This document shows positions 10,335-19,054 of a stretch of DNA of 38,398 bases, piece by piece. This DNA is from JANRIG01 sp033765235. GTDB taxonomy: Bacteria; Bacteroidota; Bacteroidia; Cytophagales; UBA9547. Where the stretch lies: the NCBI GenBank assembly GCA_033765235.1, contig JANRIG010000033.1, positions 1 to 38,398 on the forward strand, read 5' to 3'. A program made the position numbers and the translations under genes. Positions within the stretch are counted from its first letter, which is position 1. Every line of letters begins with the position of its first letter. Under the pieces are notes generated by a model. It saw nothing but the letters and a program-made list of their open reading frames with translations. It was not told the origin of the DNA and searched no databases.

Positions 10335-10460
10335 ATGAAAAAGTCAGTTATATTAATCGCAGCAGCCATACTCGTATTTATGGCATCATGTTCGGCTCCC
10401 CGTGTATGTCCTACATACCTCAAAAATATAAAAGGTAACCAGCAAACAGCTAAAGTGTAG
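10335..10460 (+). CDS. Small lipoprotein of 41 residues
   Basis: An ATG at 10335 opens a 41-codon frame ending at TAG 10458-10460. The product begins MKKSVILIAAAILVFMASCS, a short lysine start, a hydrophobic core and a lipobox-like MASC. The mature peptide is only about 23 residues (CSAPRVCPTYLKNIKGNQQT and a short end). The RVCPTY segment recalls tiny lipoproteins common in Bacteroidota, whose role I do not know. It lies 52 bp before dcd on the same strand and after a candidate promoter, so it may be the first gene of a two-gene transcript. It is too short for most gene finders. Confidence 0.65.
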   Translation: MKKSVILIAAAILVFMASCSAPRVCPTYLKNIKGNQQTAKV

Positions 10461-10512
10461 ATAAATTGTATAGATTTGGAGCTTTAATAATCAAAATAAG
10501 CTCCAACTATAC

Positions 10513-11049
10513 ATGATACTTACAGATAAGCAAATACTGGAAGAAATATCTTGCAAAAATATTATAATAGAACCTTTTGAAATAGAGTGCCTTGGCACCA
10601 ACTCATACGATGTGCATCTGGGCAAATATTTGGCGGTGTACAAAGATAGAGTGTTAGATGCCAAAAATCATAATCTGATTGATACATTTGAGATACCTGA
10701 GCATGGCTTTGTGCTCGAACCACACACATTATATCTTGGAGTAACCAAAGAATACACCGAAACACACGCGCATGTACCATTTTTGGAAGGCAAATCAAGT
10801 GTAGGAAGGCTTGGCATAGATATACATGCCACTGCCGGCAAGGGCGATGTAGGCTTTTGCAACTACTGGACACTCGAAATATCTGTAAAACAGCATGTGA
10901 GGGTGTACTACAATATGCCTATTGGGCAGCTCATATATTTTGTAGTGCAAGGCAGCATACAAAACAAATACAACCACAAAACATCTGCAAAGTATAATGG
11001 GCGCAATGATAAACCTATGGAGAGTATGATGTGGAAAAATGTATTTTAA
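10513..11049 (+). CDS. dcd: dCTP deaminase
   Basis: A protein of 178 residues that converts dCTP to dUTP for thymidylate synthesis. The family signature is clear: EGKSSVGRLGIDIHATAG (92-109) supplies the Ser/Arg that bind the triphosphate, and GFCNYWTLE (114-122) ends in the catalytic glutamate Glu122. PIGQLIYF (136-143) matches the conserved core strand. Its length is close to the usual E. coli form. Whether it also has dUTPase activity, as some archaeal members do, cannot be decided from sequence alone. The next gene, on the opposite strand, converges with a 26-bp gap. Confidence 0.92.
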   Translation: MILTDKQILEEISCKNIIIEPFEIECLGTNSYDVHLGKYLAVYKDRVLDAKNHNLIDTFEIPEHGFVLEPHTLYLGVTKEYTETHAHVPFLEGKSSVGRLGIDIHATAGKGDVGFCNYWTLEISVKQHVRVYYNMPIGQLIYFVVQGSIQNKYNHKTSAKYNGRNDKPMESMMWKNVF

Positions 11050-11075
11050 ACCCTAATATACCATATATAAGGATA

Positions 11076-12113
11076 TTACTCAAATATTAGCTTTACACCT
11101 TCTATATTATCTATCAGTGTGGCCCCGTAGGCTGTGGCAGGAGTTTGATATCCTATCTTATACTTTCCATCCAATACTTTTTGTGCTGCGTTGGATATGA
11201 GCTTTGAGGTGAATAGATATGGCTCCGGACCTATCATCTTGAGCGTGTAATTTTCGCCTGATTTGCTTGTAAGTGTGGCAGAAAGGTAGCATTGAGTAGT
11301 AGTATCTGCCTCACTTATGTTTTGCATACCTTGTGCTGTAATTATTTTTTTGGCTATTTTCCATTTGCCAATAGCGACAGATAAGGGATAATTTTTGAGT
11401 AACAATACTACCCATGCCGGAAATGTGCTGTAAGTCTCTATATCAGGTACACCACAACTGAGCCAAGAGGCAAATGAGTCGCCACGCCATGGATGCAAAT
11501 ATGTTTTAAACTTTTTGTCCAACACTTGCATGTCCATCTTTTTTGCAGCAGGCAAAGATGTTATCATATTTTTGTCGGCACGAGTGAGGCCGGGAGTTTG
11601 GAGTGAATGTAAAAAAGATTTTATGGTACCTTTAGATGCTTTGATTCCGGCATGTATGGCATATTTGAGCTGTACACCGTGTTCTATTTTGTGTGTGAGC
11701 ATATATCCTAATATATCCGTTGGGGCTATGGCAAATCCTACACCCGGCAGCAGCATAATTTCAGCTTTCACTGTTTTTTCATGATACCTATACATCTCTT
11801 GCAGCATATGCACATCGCCCTCAGCATCTATATAGTGAGTATGGGTGGCAAGGCAAGCTTCAAGTATAGGTGCAAATGTGTCGTGATATGGGCCGGCAAG
11901 ATTTATTAATAATTTGTGACCATCTATGTTTTGTATGGTGTTTTGCTTGTTCCAAATTTCAAATATTTTATAATTGAGGCCATAATTTTGGGCTATTTTT
12001 ATGATTTTTTTGCTGCGTCCGGCAAGGGTAGGTCTTAAACCTTTATTTACCAACTCGGCTATTACCAACTGTGCAGTGAAACCATTTGCACCATATACCA
12101 AAATATCGTCCAT
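11076..12113 (-). CDS. Saccharopine dehydrogenase-like NAD(P)-binding reductase
   Basis: A protein of 345 residues beginning MDDILVYGANGFTAQLVI, a Rossmann fold with the GANGFTAQL loop (8-16) typical of the saccharopine-dehydrogenase-like family that also includes trans-acting enoyl reductases. LPGVGFAIAPTDILGYMLTH (about 122-142) is also characteristic. True lysine-pathway saccharopine dehydrogenases are longer, so lysine biosynthesis is not implied. The substrate is unknown. No membrane segments or signal are seen. The gene is divergent from the CHAT protein gene across a 242-bp AT-rich gap. Confidence 0.75.
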   Translation of the reverse strand: MDDILVYGANGFTAQLVIAELVNKGLRPTLAGRSKKIIKIAQNYGLNYKIFEIWNKQNTIQNIDGHKLLINLAGPYHDTFAPILEACLATHTHYIDAEGDVHMLQEMYRYHEKTVKAEIMLLPGVGFAIAPTDILGYMLTHKIEHGVQLKYAIHAGIKASKGTIKSFLHSLQTPGLTRADKNMITSLPAAKKMDMQVLDKKFKTYLHPWRGDSFASWLSCGVPDIETYSTFPAWVVLLLKNYPLSVAIGKWKIAKKIITAQGMQNISEADTTTQCYLSATLTSKSGENYTLKMIGPEPYLFTSKLISNAAQKVLDGKYKIGYQTPATAYGATLIDNIEGVKLIFE

Positions 12114-12355
12114 TTTTTAAATATATAATAGTTTTACCTATTTTTATATTGCAAATATGGTTTTATGTTTGTTAATATCAATATTATATCATCTTAGATA
12201 CTAATATTTTGTATATATTTAATGCTATGAATAATGAAATCAATGCACTTAAAGATAATATGCATCAAATATTATAGTGTTATTAATAAACTTTATATAA
12301 AATATATCATATTATATACATTTTAACTATTTTTATCAAAAAAATACCCGATTAT

Positions 12356-15300
12356 ATGAAAAATACTATTCTGATATTATTACTTAGTGTAAGTAACATT
12401 TGTCTGAGTCAAAACCTTCAATCAGAGCTTGACAGTGCCAAATATCATATAGAGCGTAAAAATATACGTGGAGCGCTCCCTTGGCTCGAAAAGGCACGTA
12501 ATACCATAAAACAATCAACCCCCGTAGATTCAAATATTTACCTCACTATACACTTCCAATTGGCACTTGCTTTTGCCCAAACGGGCAATGCTGAAAATGC
12601 CGAGCCTGTATTTAAGGAGGCTATGGATATATTAGCCAGAAAACCAGCCACCAAAAACCAATATGCCCAACTTGGTCTCAACTTTGGGGTATTTTATTTT
12701 AACCAAAAAAAATACAAAGAAGCTGAACCTATTCTCAAAAAAGCACTTGAAACCCGCAAACAACTCAGTGGTGAAAAAAACAACGAATACTTGCTCATAC
12801 TCGGCAACCTGGCATCGGTACACTATAATTTAAAAAAATACAACGAAGCTGAAACAGAACTGCTCAAACTCATAGCCATACGCCGCGACTCCATACAGCG
12901 CCCAAACCCTGCCAATGATCAGGAACTTGCCAATAGTCTTAATAAATTGGCCAACATATACAAGTCGCAAAAAAAATACAACCAAGCTATAAATCTATCT
13001 GTAGAGGCACTCAGCATCATACGTGTGATAAAGGGCGAAAATAGCAAAGAGTTTGCATCGGGCTGCACAGCACTTGCCATGCAATATAAGGCAGCCAACA
13101 AATATGCCAACGCCGAAATATATGCCCTCACTGCGTCTAACATATACAACAATACTTCCGCCGAAAGTTTGGAATCTGCCAATGCCATGCTACTCATAGC
13201 CGGCATACTTAAGCAGCAGGGTAAGTATGAGTCGTCTGAGCCTATGTATGTAAAGGCGTCATCAGCTATCAAAAAGCTCAGAGGTGAAAATAGCATAGAA
13301 TATGCAAACTCGCTCAACGATATAGCCCTCTTCTACACCGAAGTAGGTAAATATGAGCAAGCAGAAGCCTATTATAAAACATGCATTGAAATAAGCCAAA
13401 AAACCATAGGCGACAAGCACCCTGAAACAGCTACTACTTACAACAATCTTGGGCTGCTGTACAAATCTATGGGTAGATATGAGCAAGCTGAGCCAATCCT
13501 GAAAAAAGCCCAAAAATACCGCAAAGATATACTAGGAGATAAGCACCCTGATTATGCCTCCTCGCTCAACAATTTGGCCTCGCTCTACGAGGCTATGGGC
13601 AGACCCGAGCAAGCCGAACCACTCTACAAACAATCGCTCGAAATCATCAAAAACAACTATGGCACCAATAGTGCCGAGTATGCCTCTGTACTCACCAATG
13701 CAGCTGGCAATAGCGAAGACCTCAAAAAATACAAGCAAGCTCAAGAATACATCAACCAGTCCATCGAAATATTTAAAACCCTTTATGGCGAAAAACACCC
13801 TGACTACTTAGCAGCCCTCAACAACTTAGCCACCATACAAGTGAACTCAGGCAAATTTCAAGATGCCGAAAAAATATATTTTCAAAACATTCAAACTACC
13901 AAAGAAGTAATGGGCGAAAAACACCCCAACTATGCCCTCTCACTTTTCAACTATGGCATACTGCTTCAAGAGCAAGCACGATACTCAGATGCTGCAAGCT
14001 ACCTCATACAAGCACTGAACATTAACAAATCTATCATTGGCGAAAACCACCCTGTGTATATCAACAACCTGTATGAACTGGCCAAATCATATACCGCAAT
14101 GAAAAACTATACTTCTGCGGACACCTACTGGGACTTGGCACTATCCAAGTACCTCTTTGCAATAGAAACCTACTTCCCCTCCATGAGTGAGAAAGAAAAA
14201 GCCAAGTTTTATAATGTAGTAAACCCCAAATTTGAGCAGTACAACTCCTATGGGCTGCTTCGCATCAAAGACAAACCCGAAATATTATCTAAAATGTATG
14301 ACTATCAATTGGCCACCAAAGCACTTTTGCTTAATAGTTCTAATAAGATAAAACAAAGAATACTCAATAGCAACAACCCACAACTGATAGCTCAATACCG
14401 CACATGGGTGGCTCAGAATGAGATACTTGCAAAGCTATACACCCAAACCAAAGATGAAGTAGGTGCACAAAAAATAAATATAGACAGCCTCAACAATGCC
14501 AATGAAGAACTTGAAAAATACCTTTCATCAACCTCCGAAGCATTCAGAAACCAAGGGGATGCCACACCCTCATGGACAGACATACAAAAAAAGCTGAAAC
14601 CCGATGAGGCTGCTTGCGAAATCATACGATTTGTAAGGTATAGGTTTGACTCGGCAGGTATTTATCAACTTAATTATGTAAACTATATAGGGTTGGTCAT
14701 AAACCCGAGCTCCAAATATCCGGAACCTGTACTTATGGAAAATGGCTACGACCTTGAAAATAAATACATAAAATATTATAGAAACGCAATTAAGCTCAAA
14801 GAAAAAGATGAATTCAGCTACAATCAATTTTGGGCAAGGCTTGGAAGTAAACTGCAAGGTGCAAAACTATTATATCTGTCGCCCGACGGAGTGTACAATA
14901 CCATAAACCTGAATAGTGTAAAAAACTACCTTACAGGCAAATACGTAGAAGATGAAATAGATATACACCTAGTGACCAACACCAAAGATTTGTTGCAAGC
15001 TATGCGCGAAAATTCTGACAAACGCATCACGCTGGTGGGCAATCCTGACTTTACGCTATACTCTAAAAACGTGGTAAAAAACTATCCCGGCTTTCCATCA
15101 GACCAAGCTCAATATCTTGAAAGAGCTACCTCCGGTATACTCAGCCCTCTGCCCGGCACCAAAGTAGAAGTAGAAAAAATTGCAGGTATGATATCAAATG
15201 CATCGTGGAATACTGACCTATATACAGAGGGCAACGCCCTTGAAGAAAATGTAAAAAAAATAAATAGCCCAAAAGTACTGCATATAGCTACACACGGTTT

Positions 15301-15823
15301 TTTTGAACAAGATGCCTCCGACAAAAAGAAGAAAAAATCAAAAAAGAAGTCTGACGATGAGGGCGATACTTATGCCGAAGACAATCCTCTGCTACGGTCA
15401 GGACTTATGCTGGCAGGTGCATCGCTCACACTGCTTCGCAAAAAAGGCGACCAACCCTCGCTGGAGCTTAAACTCAAATCGCAAGAAGACGGCATACTTA
15501 CTGCTGCAGAGGCCATGAATATAAACCTTGAAAACACAGATTTGGTGGTGTTATCTGCCTGTGAAACAGGGCTTGGTGAAGTAAAAAATGGAGAAGGGGT
15601 GTATGGCTTGCAGCGTGCATTCAATGTGGCCGGGTCCAAGTCTATCATTACCTCGCTGTGGACTGTAAACGATGAAGCCACCCAAAAGCTTATGTCCTCA
15701 TTTTATCAAGAGTGGATAAAGACCGGCAACAAACGCTTAGCTTTCAGAACCGCACAATTATCATTGCGTGCACAATTTCCGGACCCTTACTATTGGGGTG
15801 CATTTGTGATGATAGGAGAATGA
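12356..15823 (+). CDS. Exported TPR-CHAT caspase-like protein
   Basis: A protein of 1155 residues. Residues 1-18 form a signal peptide (MKNTILILLLSVSNICLSQ). About residues 20-600 are kinesin-light-chain-type 42-residue TPRs with repeating GDKHPETATTYNNLGLLY and GRYEQAEPILKKA segments. A helical linker leads to a C-terminal CHAT domain. The caspase-like dyad is intact: His980 in LHIATHGFF and Cys1069 in VVLSACETGLG. It is followed by the usual GVYGLQRAFNVAGSKSIITS and SLWTVNDEAT. A lysine-rich insert (about 990-1000) follows the catalytic His. CHAT proteins are cysteine proteases of the caspase clan. The cleaved protein here is unknown, and an exported location differs from the cytoplasmic CHAT proteases of defence systems. 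Confidence 0.9.
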   Translation: MKNTILILLLSVSNICLSQNLQSELDSAKYHIERKNIRGALPWLEKARNTIKQSTPVDSNIYLTIHFQLALAFAQTGNAENAEPVFKEAMDILARKPATKNQYAQLGLNFGVFYFNQKKYKEAEPILKKALETRKQLSGEKNNEYLLILGNLASVHYNLKKYNEAETELLKLIAIRRDSIQRPNPANDQELANSLNKLANIYKSQKKYNQAINLSVEALSIIRVIKGENSKEFASGCTALAMQYKAANKYANAEIYALTASNIYNNTSAESLESANAMLLIAGILKQQGKYESSEPMYVKASSAIKKLRGENSIEYANSLNDIALFYTEVGKYEQAEAYYKTCIEISQKTIGDKHPETATTYNNLGLLYKSMGRYEQAEPILKKAQKYRKDILGDKHPDYASSLNNLASLYEAMGRPEQAEPLYKQSLEIIKNNYGTNSAEYASVLTNAAGNSEDLKKYKQAQEYINQSIEIFKTLYGEKHPDYLAALNNLATIQVNSGKFQDAEKIYFQNIQTTKEVMGEKHPNYALSLFNYGILLQEQARYSDAASYLIQALNINKSIIGENHPVYINNLYELAKSYTAMKNYTSADTYWDLALSKYLFAIETYFPSMSEKEKAKFYNVVNPKFEQYNSYGLLRIKDKPEILSKMYDYQLATKALLLNSSNKIKQRILNSNNPQLIAQYRTWVAQNEILAKLYTQTKDEVGAQKINIDSLNNANEELEKYLSSTSEAFRNQGDATPSWTDIQKKLKPDEAACEIIRFVRYRFDSAGIYQLNYVNYIGLVINPSSKYPEPVLMENGYDLENKYIKYYRNAIKLKEKDEFSYNQFWARLGSKLQGAKLLYLSPDGVYNTINLNSVKNYLTGKYVEDEIDIHLVTNTKDLLQAMRENSDKRITLVGNPDFTLYSKNVVKNYPGFPSDQAQYLERATSGILSPLPGTKVEVEKIAGMISNASWNTDLYTEGNALEENVKKINSPKVLHIATHGFFEQDASDKKKKKSKKKSDDEGDTYAEDNPLLRSGLMLAGASLTLLRKKGDQPSLELKLKSQEDGILTAAEAMNINLENTDLVVLSACETGLGEVKNGEGVYGLQRAFNVAGSKSIITSLWTVNDEATQKLMSSFYQEWIKTGNKRLAFRTAQLSLRAQFPDPYYWGAFVMIGE

Positions 15824-15900
15824 TTTGGCAAGTTAAATTTTATCATTTTGTCAAAAACTAAGGCTAAAAATTTTTGTGTTTTATCCCAAACCCACAAGGT

Positions 15901-16698
15901 TCAATATACCCACTCATACACACGCACATAGTCTATCTCAAGTTTTGATGGAAATATATCATTCCTCACACCTTTCACACCGCCCCATCCTCCACCTATG
16001 GCAAGGTTCATAAGTATATAATACGGCCTGTCGAATGGCCATACCTTGGTGTCATTAACTTCTTTTTCATAATAAAATACCTGCTCGCCATCTACATAAA
16101 ATATTAGGTTAAACTGTGTCCACTCCAACTCATACACATGAAAATCGCTATACAAATCTATGACAGTGTGGACATACCCTTTATTGGTGCCTTTTTTGTG
16201 GTTATATGCTTCTGTGTGTATATTGCAATGCACCCTGTTGCTATCCCATCCTACACTTTCCATAATATCTATTTCTCCATTTTTGGGCCAATAGCCATAT
16301 ATTTTACTATTCGCCATCATCCATAGTGCAGGCCACGTGCCAGTGCCCATGGGCACTTTGGCTCTGATAGATATCTTGCCATATTGAAACTCATATTTTT
16401 GAAAGGTGGTGAGGCTGGCAGATGTCACAGTACAAGTGCCCATACTTTTTTGTTTAGCTGCTATAACCAGTACTCCATTGCGTACATGTGCATTTGCAGT
16501 GTCGGCACGCGTATAATATTGTAGCTCATTATTTCTGATGCTGCACCCTTCTTCATACCCCCACTTGGTACTGTCCGGCAAACCTGTGTAGTCAAACTCA
16601 TCACTCCAGACCAATTTGGTGTTCAATGTTTGTGCCACAGCAAACCTATAACCTGTGATAAAAATAAGTATGTATAATGCTAAATTTTTCACTCCCAA
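15901..16698 (-). CDS. Secreted glycoside hydrolase family 16 beta-glucanase
   Basis: A protein of 265 residues with a signal peptide ending AVAQ (about 23). LVWSDEFDYTGLPDSTKW, YGKISIRAKVP and GTWPALWMM are GH16 core strands. The catalytic motif GEIDIMES gives Glu142 as nucleophile, Asp144 as helper and Glu147 as acid/base. The extra Met in EIDIME is the beta-bulge form found in laminarinase-like beta-1,3-glucanases, so beta-1,3-glucan is the likeliest substrate, although agarase and carrageenase branches share the fold. The protein ends in VRVYEWVY, so no type IX sorting domain or carbohydrate-binding module is attached. The gene is divergent from the GH36-like gene. Confidence 0.88.
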   Translation of the reverse strand: MGVKNLALYILIFITGYRFAVAQTLNTKLVWSDEFDYTGLPDSTKWGYEEGCSIRNNELQYYTRADTANAHVRNGVLVIAAKQKSMGTCTVTSASLTTFQKYEFQYGKISIRAKVPMGTGTWPALWMMANSKIYGYWPKNGEIDIMESVGWDSNRVHCNIHTEAYNHKKGTNKGYVHTVIDLYSDFHVYELEWTQFNLIFYVDGEQVFYYEKEVNDTKVWPFDRPYYILMNLAIGGGWGGVKGVRNDIFPSKLEIDYVRVYEWVY

Positions 16699-16741
16699 AA
16701 ATATAAATATATTGGCAGATGCAAGTAATGATAAATATTTT

Positions 16742-16773
16742 TTTGAAAAGTAATGTCCTAATATTTATATTTA
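16742..16773 (+). promoter_or_regulatory. Candidate promoter of the GH36-GH106 operon
   Basis: TTTG at 16742-16745, a 20-bp spacer and TATATTTA at 16766-16773 (seven of eight positions of TAnnTTTG) predict transcription from about 16780. This favours the ATG at 16814 over the in-frame GTG at 16784 as the start of the next gene. Confidence 0.45.
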
Positions 16774-16813
16774 TACTGATATTGTGCGCACTATTAATTG
16801 GAAACTATTTTTT

Positions 16814-19042
16814 ATGAAAAATTTATTTTACATTACCCTATTATTTACGGTAATATTATATGCATGCACCCCCCAAAAAAAGTCGCCTGAAATGCTTGAT
16901 ATTCAGCTTGATGAAAAAAATTTTTCGATAACCTACAATCGTATGCCACGAATGACATCTATAAAACCGCATTTTGAAGGCACTGCATTAAATATAGATG
17001 AAGTATTTGCCGAAGGCAATCAAAATACCCTTGTATTCCACTATGGAGTAGCCGATGAAAAACATGTAAAAATACATGTAGATATATATCAGGAAAAAAA
17101 TGTAATAATTTTATCAATATCACCCGATGGGCTACAACCTCAAGACGGCTCTCAATATATAGGTATTGTCATTGACTCTCTGCCTCTATACCTTAGAGGT
17201 GTAGCTTACTACAAGTACCCGCAAGTGAAAGCTTGGACACACCCGTATCTTGTACCTACCCCTGATAGTCTCAAATACACAGACAATCAATTTTACTATT
17301 GGCAATATGCAGATAGCCTTACCGCTTGTGCTATGCCCCTCATGGGCAAAGGGTATGTGGCAACTTTAGGAAATACTGATGGCAAATTGTGCATAAAAGC
17401 GCGATGTCTGGCAAGCAACTTCAATGCCGAAAAAATACCCATTGCAGCCATAGGTTTTGGCAAAGACTTTTACAAAAATGTGAGCAACGTATATAATATA
17501 GGTCTCAAAAAAATAAACCGCCCCGCTGCCTTAAGGTCTGAAAAATCATATCCGGAGGTATTTGAGCATCTTGCATGGTGCACATGGAACTCATTTATGC
17601 ACAGCCTTAACCAAGAAAAATTAATAGAGGGTCTTGAAAGTTTCAAAAAAAACAGTTTTACACTGCCATCCGTATTGCTTGATGACGGTTGGATGCAAGC
17701 CACAGCCTATGGCACTGGCAAGCTCAAAGCATTGGAAACAAACCCTGAAAAATTTCCTCAAGGACTAAAATATGCCATAGATAAAGTAAAAAATGATTAT
17801 GGAGTGAAAAATGTAGGTATATGGCATGCCTACTCGGGCTATTGGGCAGGAGTAGATACCAATACTACACTTTACCAAAAAAATAAATCATGGTTTGTAC
17901 CCTATACTGATAAAGTTGCATGGGCTCAGGGAGGTACTTCTACCTTTTACGGTCCATCTCCATTAACAATAACTGACGACAATATATATAATGCATGGTA
18001 CAAATATTTCAAAAATGAAGGTATAGATTTTGTAAAAGTAGATAATCAATTGGTAAATGACAGGATATGCCAAGGTAATATTGCTTTTGAAACAGGTGCA
18101 GCCAACTTGCAAACCAATATGCAAAATGCTGTGAAAAAATATTTTGACGGGCAAGTCATAAACTGCATGGATATGACTACAGATGCCGTGTACAATTTTG
18201 GCACTTCAGCCATTGGCAGGTCTTCAGAAGATTATTTTCCTGAAAATAATACTTATAAAATGACCTCAGGCAATGAAGCTGTACATATCACCTGCAACGC
18301 CTATAATAGTATATGGTGGAGCCAAATGGTATGGTCTGATTGGGATATGTTTCAGAGCCACCATCCAAATGCAACTTACCATGCGGTAGCAAGAGCCATA
18401 TCCGGCGGACCTATTTACATTACTGACATACCCGGCAAACAAAATTTTGAAATAATTAATAGACTCATAGATGATGACGGCAAAATACTTCGTGCCAACC
18501 TGCCGGCACTACCTACTGTAGATTGCCTTTATGATGTGATGCAAAACAAACCGTTGAAAATATTCAGCATGAGTGGCAATGTAGGTTTGTTGGGTGTATT
18601 TCACAATATGGATAATGAGGAAAGTAGTACTTCTGTATCGCCTGCAGATGTGTATGATATGCAAGTGAGTGACTATATGTGCTATGATTATTTTAACAAT
18701 ACATACAAAATCATGAAATATGATGAAACGTATCAAGTAAAACTAAGGAGGTTAACCGTACAGTTGTACTATTTCATACCCTTAAAAGGCAATTTATTGC
18801 CTATAGGCATATTAGAAAAATACAACGCTCCTAAAACTTATAATGCATATATATCAGACGCCAATAATTACAATATAGTGATTAATACATCCGGCACTTT
18901 TGCATTTGGAGTACAAAAAGGTACCCCAAAAGTCAAAATACAAGACCAAGACGTACCAATGATGGTATTAAAAAATAATATCTATACCTTTGCAGTATCC
19001 AAAGAGAATGTAGGTATGGATTATGTCATTACAATACAATAA
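16814..19042 (+). CDS. Lipoprotein GH36-type alpha-galactosidase / Sip1-related hydrolase
   Basis: A precursor of 742 residues from the ATG at 16814. It begins MKNLFYITLLFTVILYACT with lipobox LYAC. An N-terminal beta-sandwich (to about residue 235) precedes a TIM barrel with AWCTWNSFMHSL and PSVLLDDGWMQ. FVKVDNQ carries the predicted nucleophile Asp410, and GRSSEDYFPEN carries the predicted acid/base Asp473. This layout matches raffinose-synthase/Sip1-related GH36 enzymes of Bacteroidota, so an alpha-galactosidase is likely, though the exact linkage is inferred only. An all-beta C-terminal domain follows. The GH106-like gene starts 12 bp downstream, so the two share a transcript. Confidence 0.82.
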   Translation: MKNLFYITLLFTVILYACTPQKKSPEMLDIQLDEKNFSITYNRMPRMTSIKPHFEGTALNIDEVFAEGNQNTLVFHYGVADEKHVKIHVDIYQEKNVIILSISPDGLQPQDGSQYIGIVIDSLPLYLRGVAYYKYPQVKAWTHPYLVPTPDSLKYTDNQFYYWQYADSLTACAMPLMGKGYVATLGNTDGKLCIKARCLASNFNAEKIPIAAIGFGKDFYKNVSNVYNIGLKKINRPAALRSEKSYPEVFEHLAWCTWNSFMHSLNQEKLIEGLESFKKNSFTLPSVLLDDGWMQATAYGTGKLKALETNPEKFPQGLKYAIDKVKNDYGVKNVGIWHAYSGYWAGVDTNTTLYQKNKSWFVPYTDKVAWAQGGTSTFYGPSPLTITDDNIYNAWYKYFKNEGIDFVKVDNQLVNDRICQGNIAFETGAANLQTNMQNAVKKYFDGQVINCMDMTTDAVYNFGTSAIGRSSEDYFPENNTYKMTSGNEAVHITCNAYNSIWWSQMVWSDWDMFQSHHPNATYHAVARAISGGPIYITDIPGKQNFEIINRLIDDDGKILRANLPALPTVDCLYDVMQNKPLKIFSMSGNVGLLGVFHNMDNEESSTSVSPADVYDMQVSDYMCYDYFNNTYKIMKYDETYQVKLRRLTVQLYYFIPLKGNLLPIGILEKYNAPKTYNAYISDANNYNIVINTSGTFAFGVQKGTPKVKIQDQDVPMMVLKNNIYTFAVSKENVGMDYVITIQ

Positions 19043-19054
19043 AATATAAATAGA

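Noticed and set aside
12356..15823. CHAT protein as part of a gasdermin or CRISPR-linked (Craspase-like) defence system
   Set aside because: No gasdermin-like, Cas or toxin gene lies nearby, the neighbours are metabolic enzymes, and the signal peptide points outside the cytoplasm.
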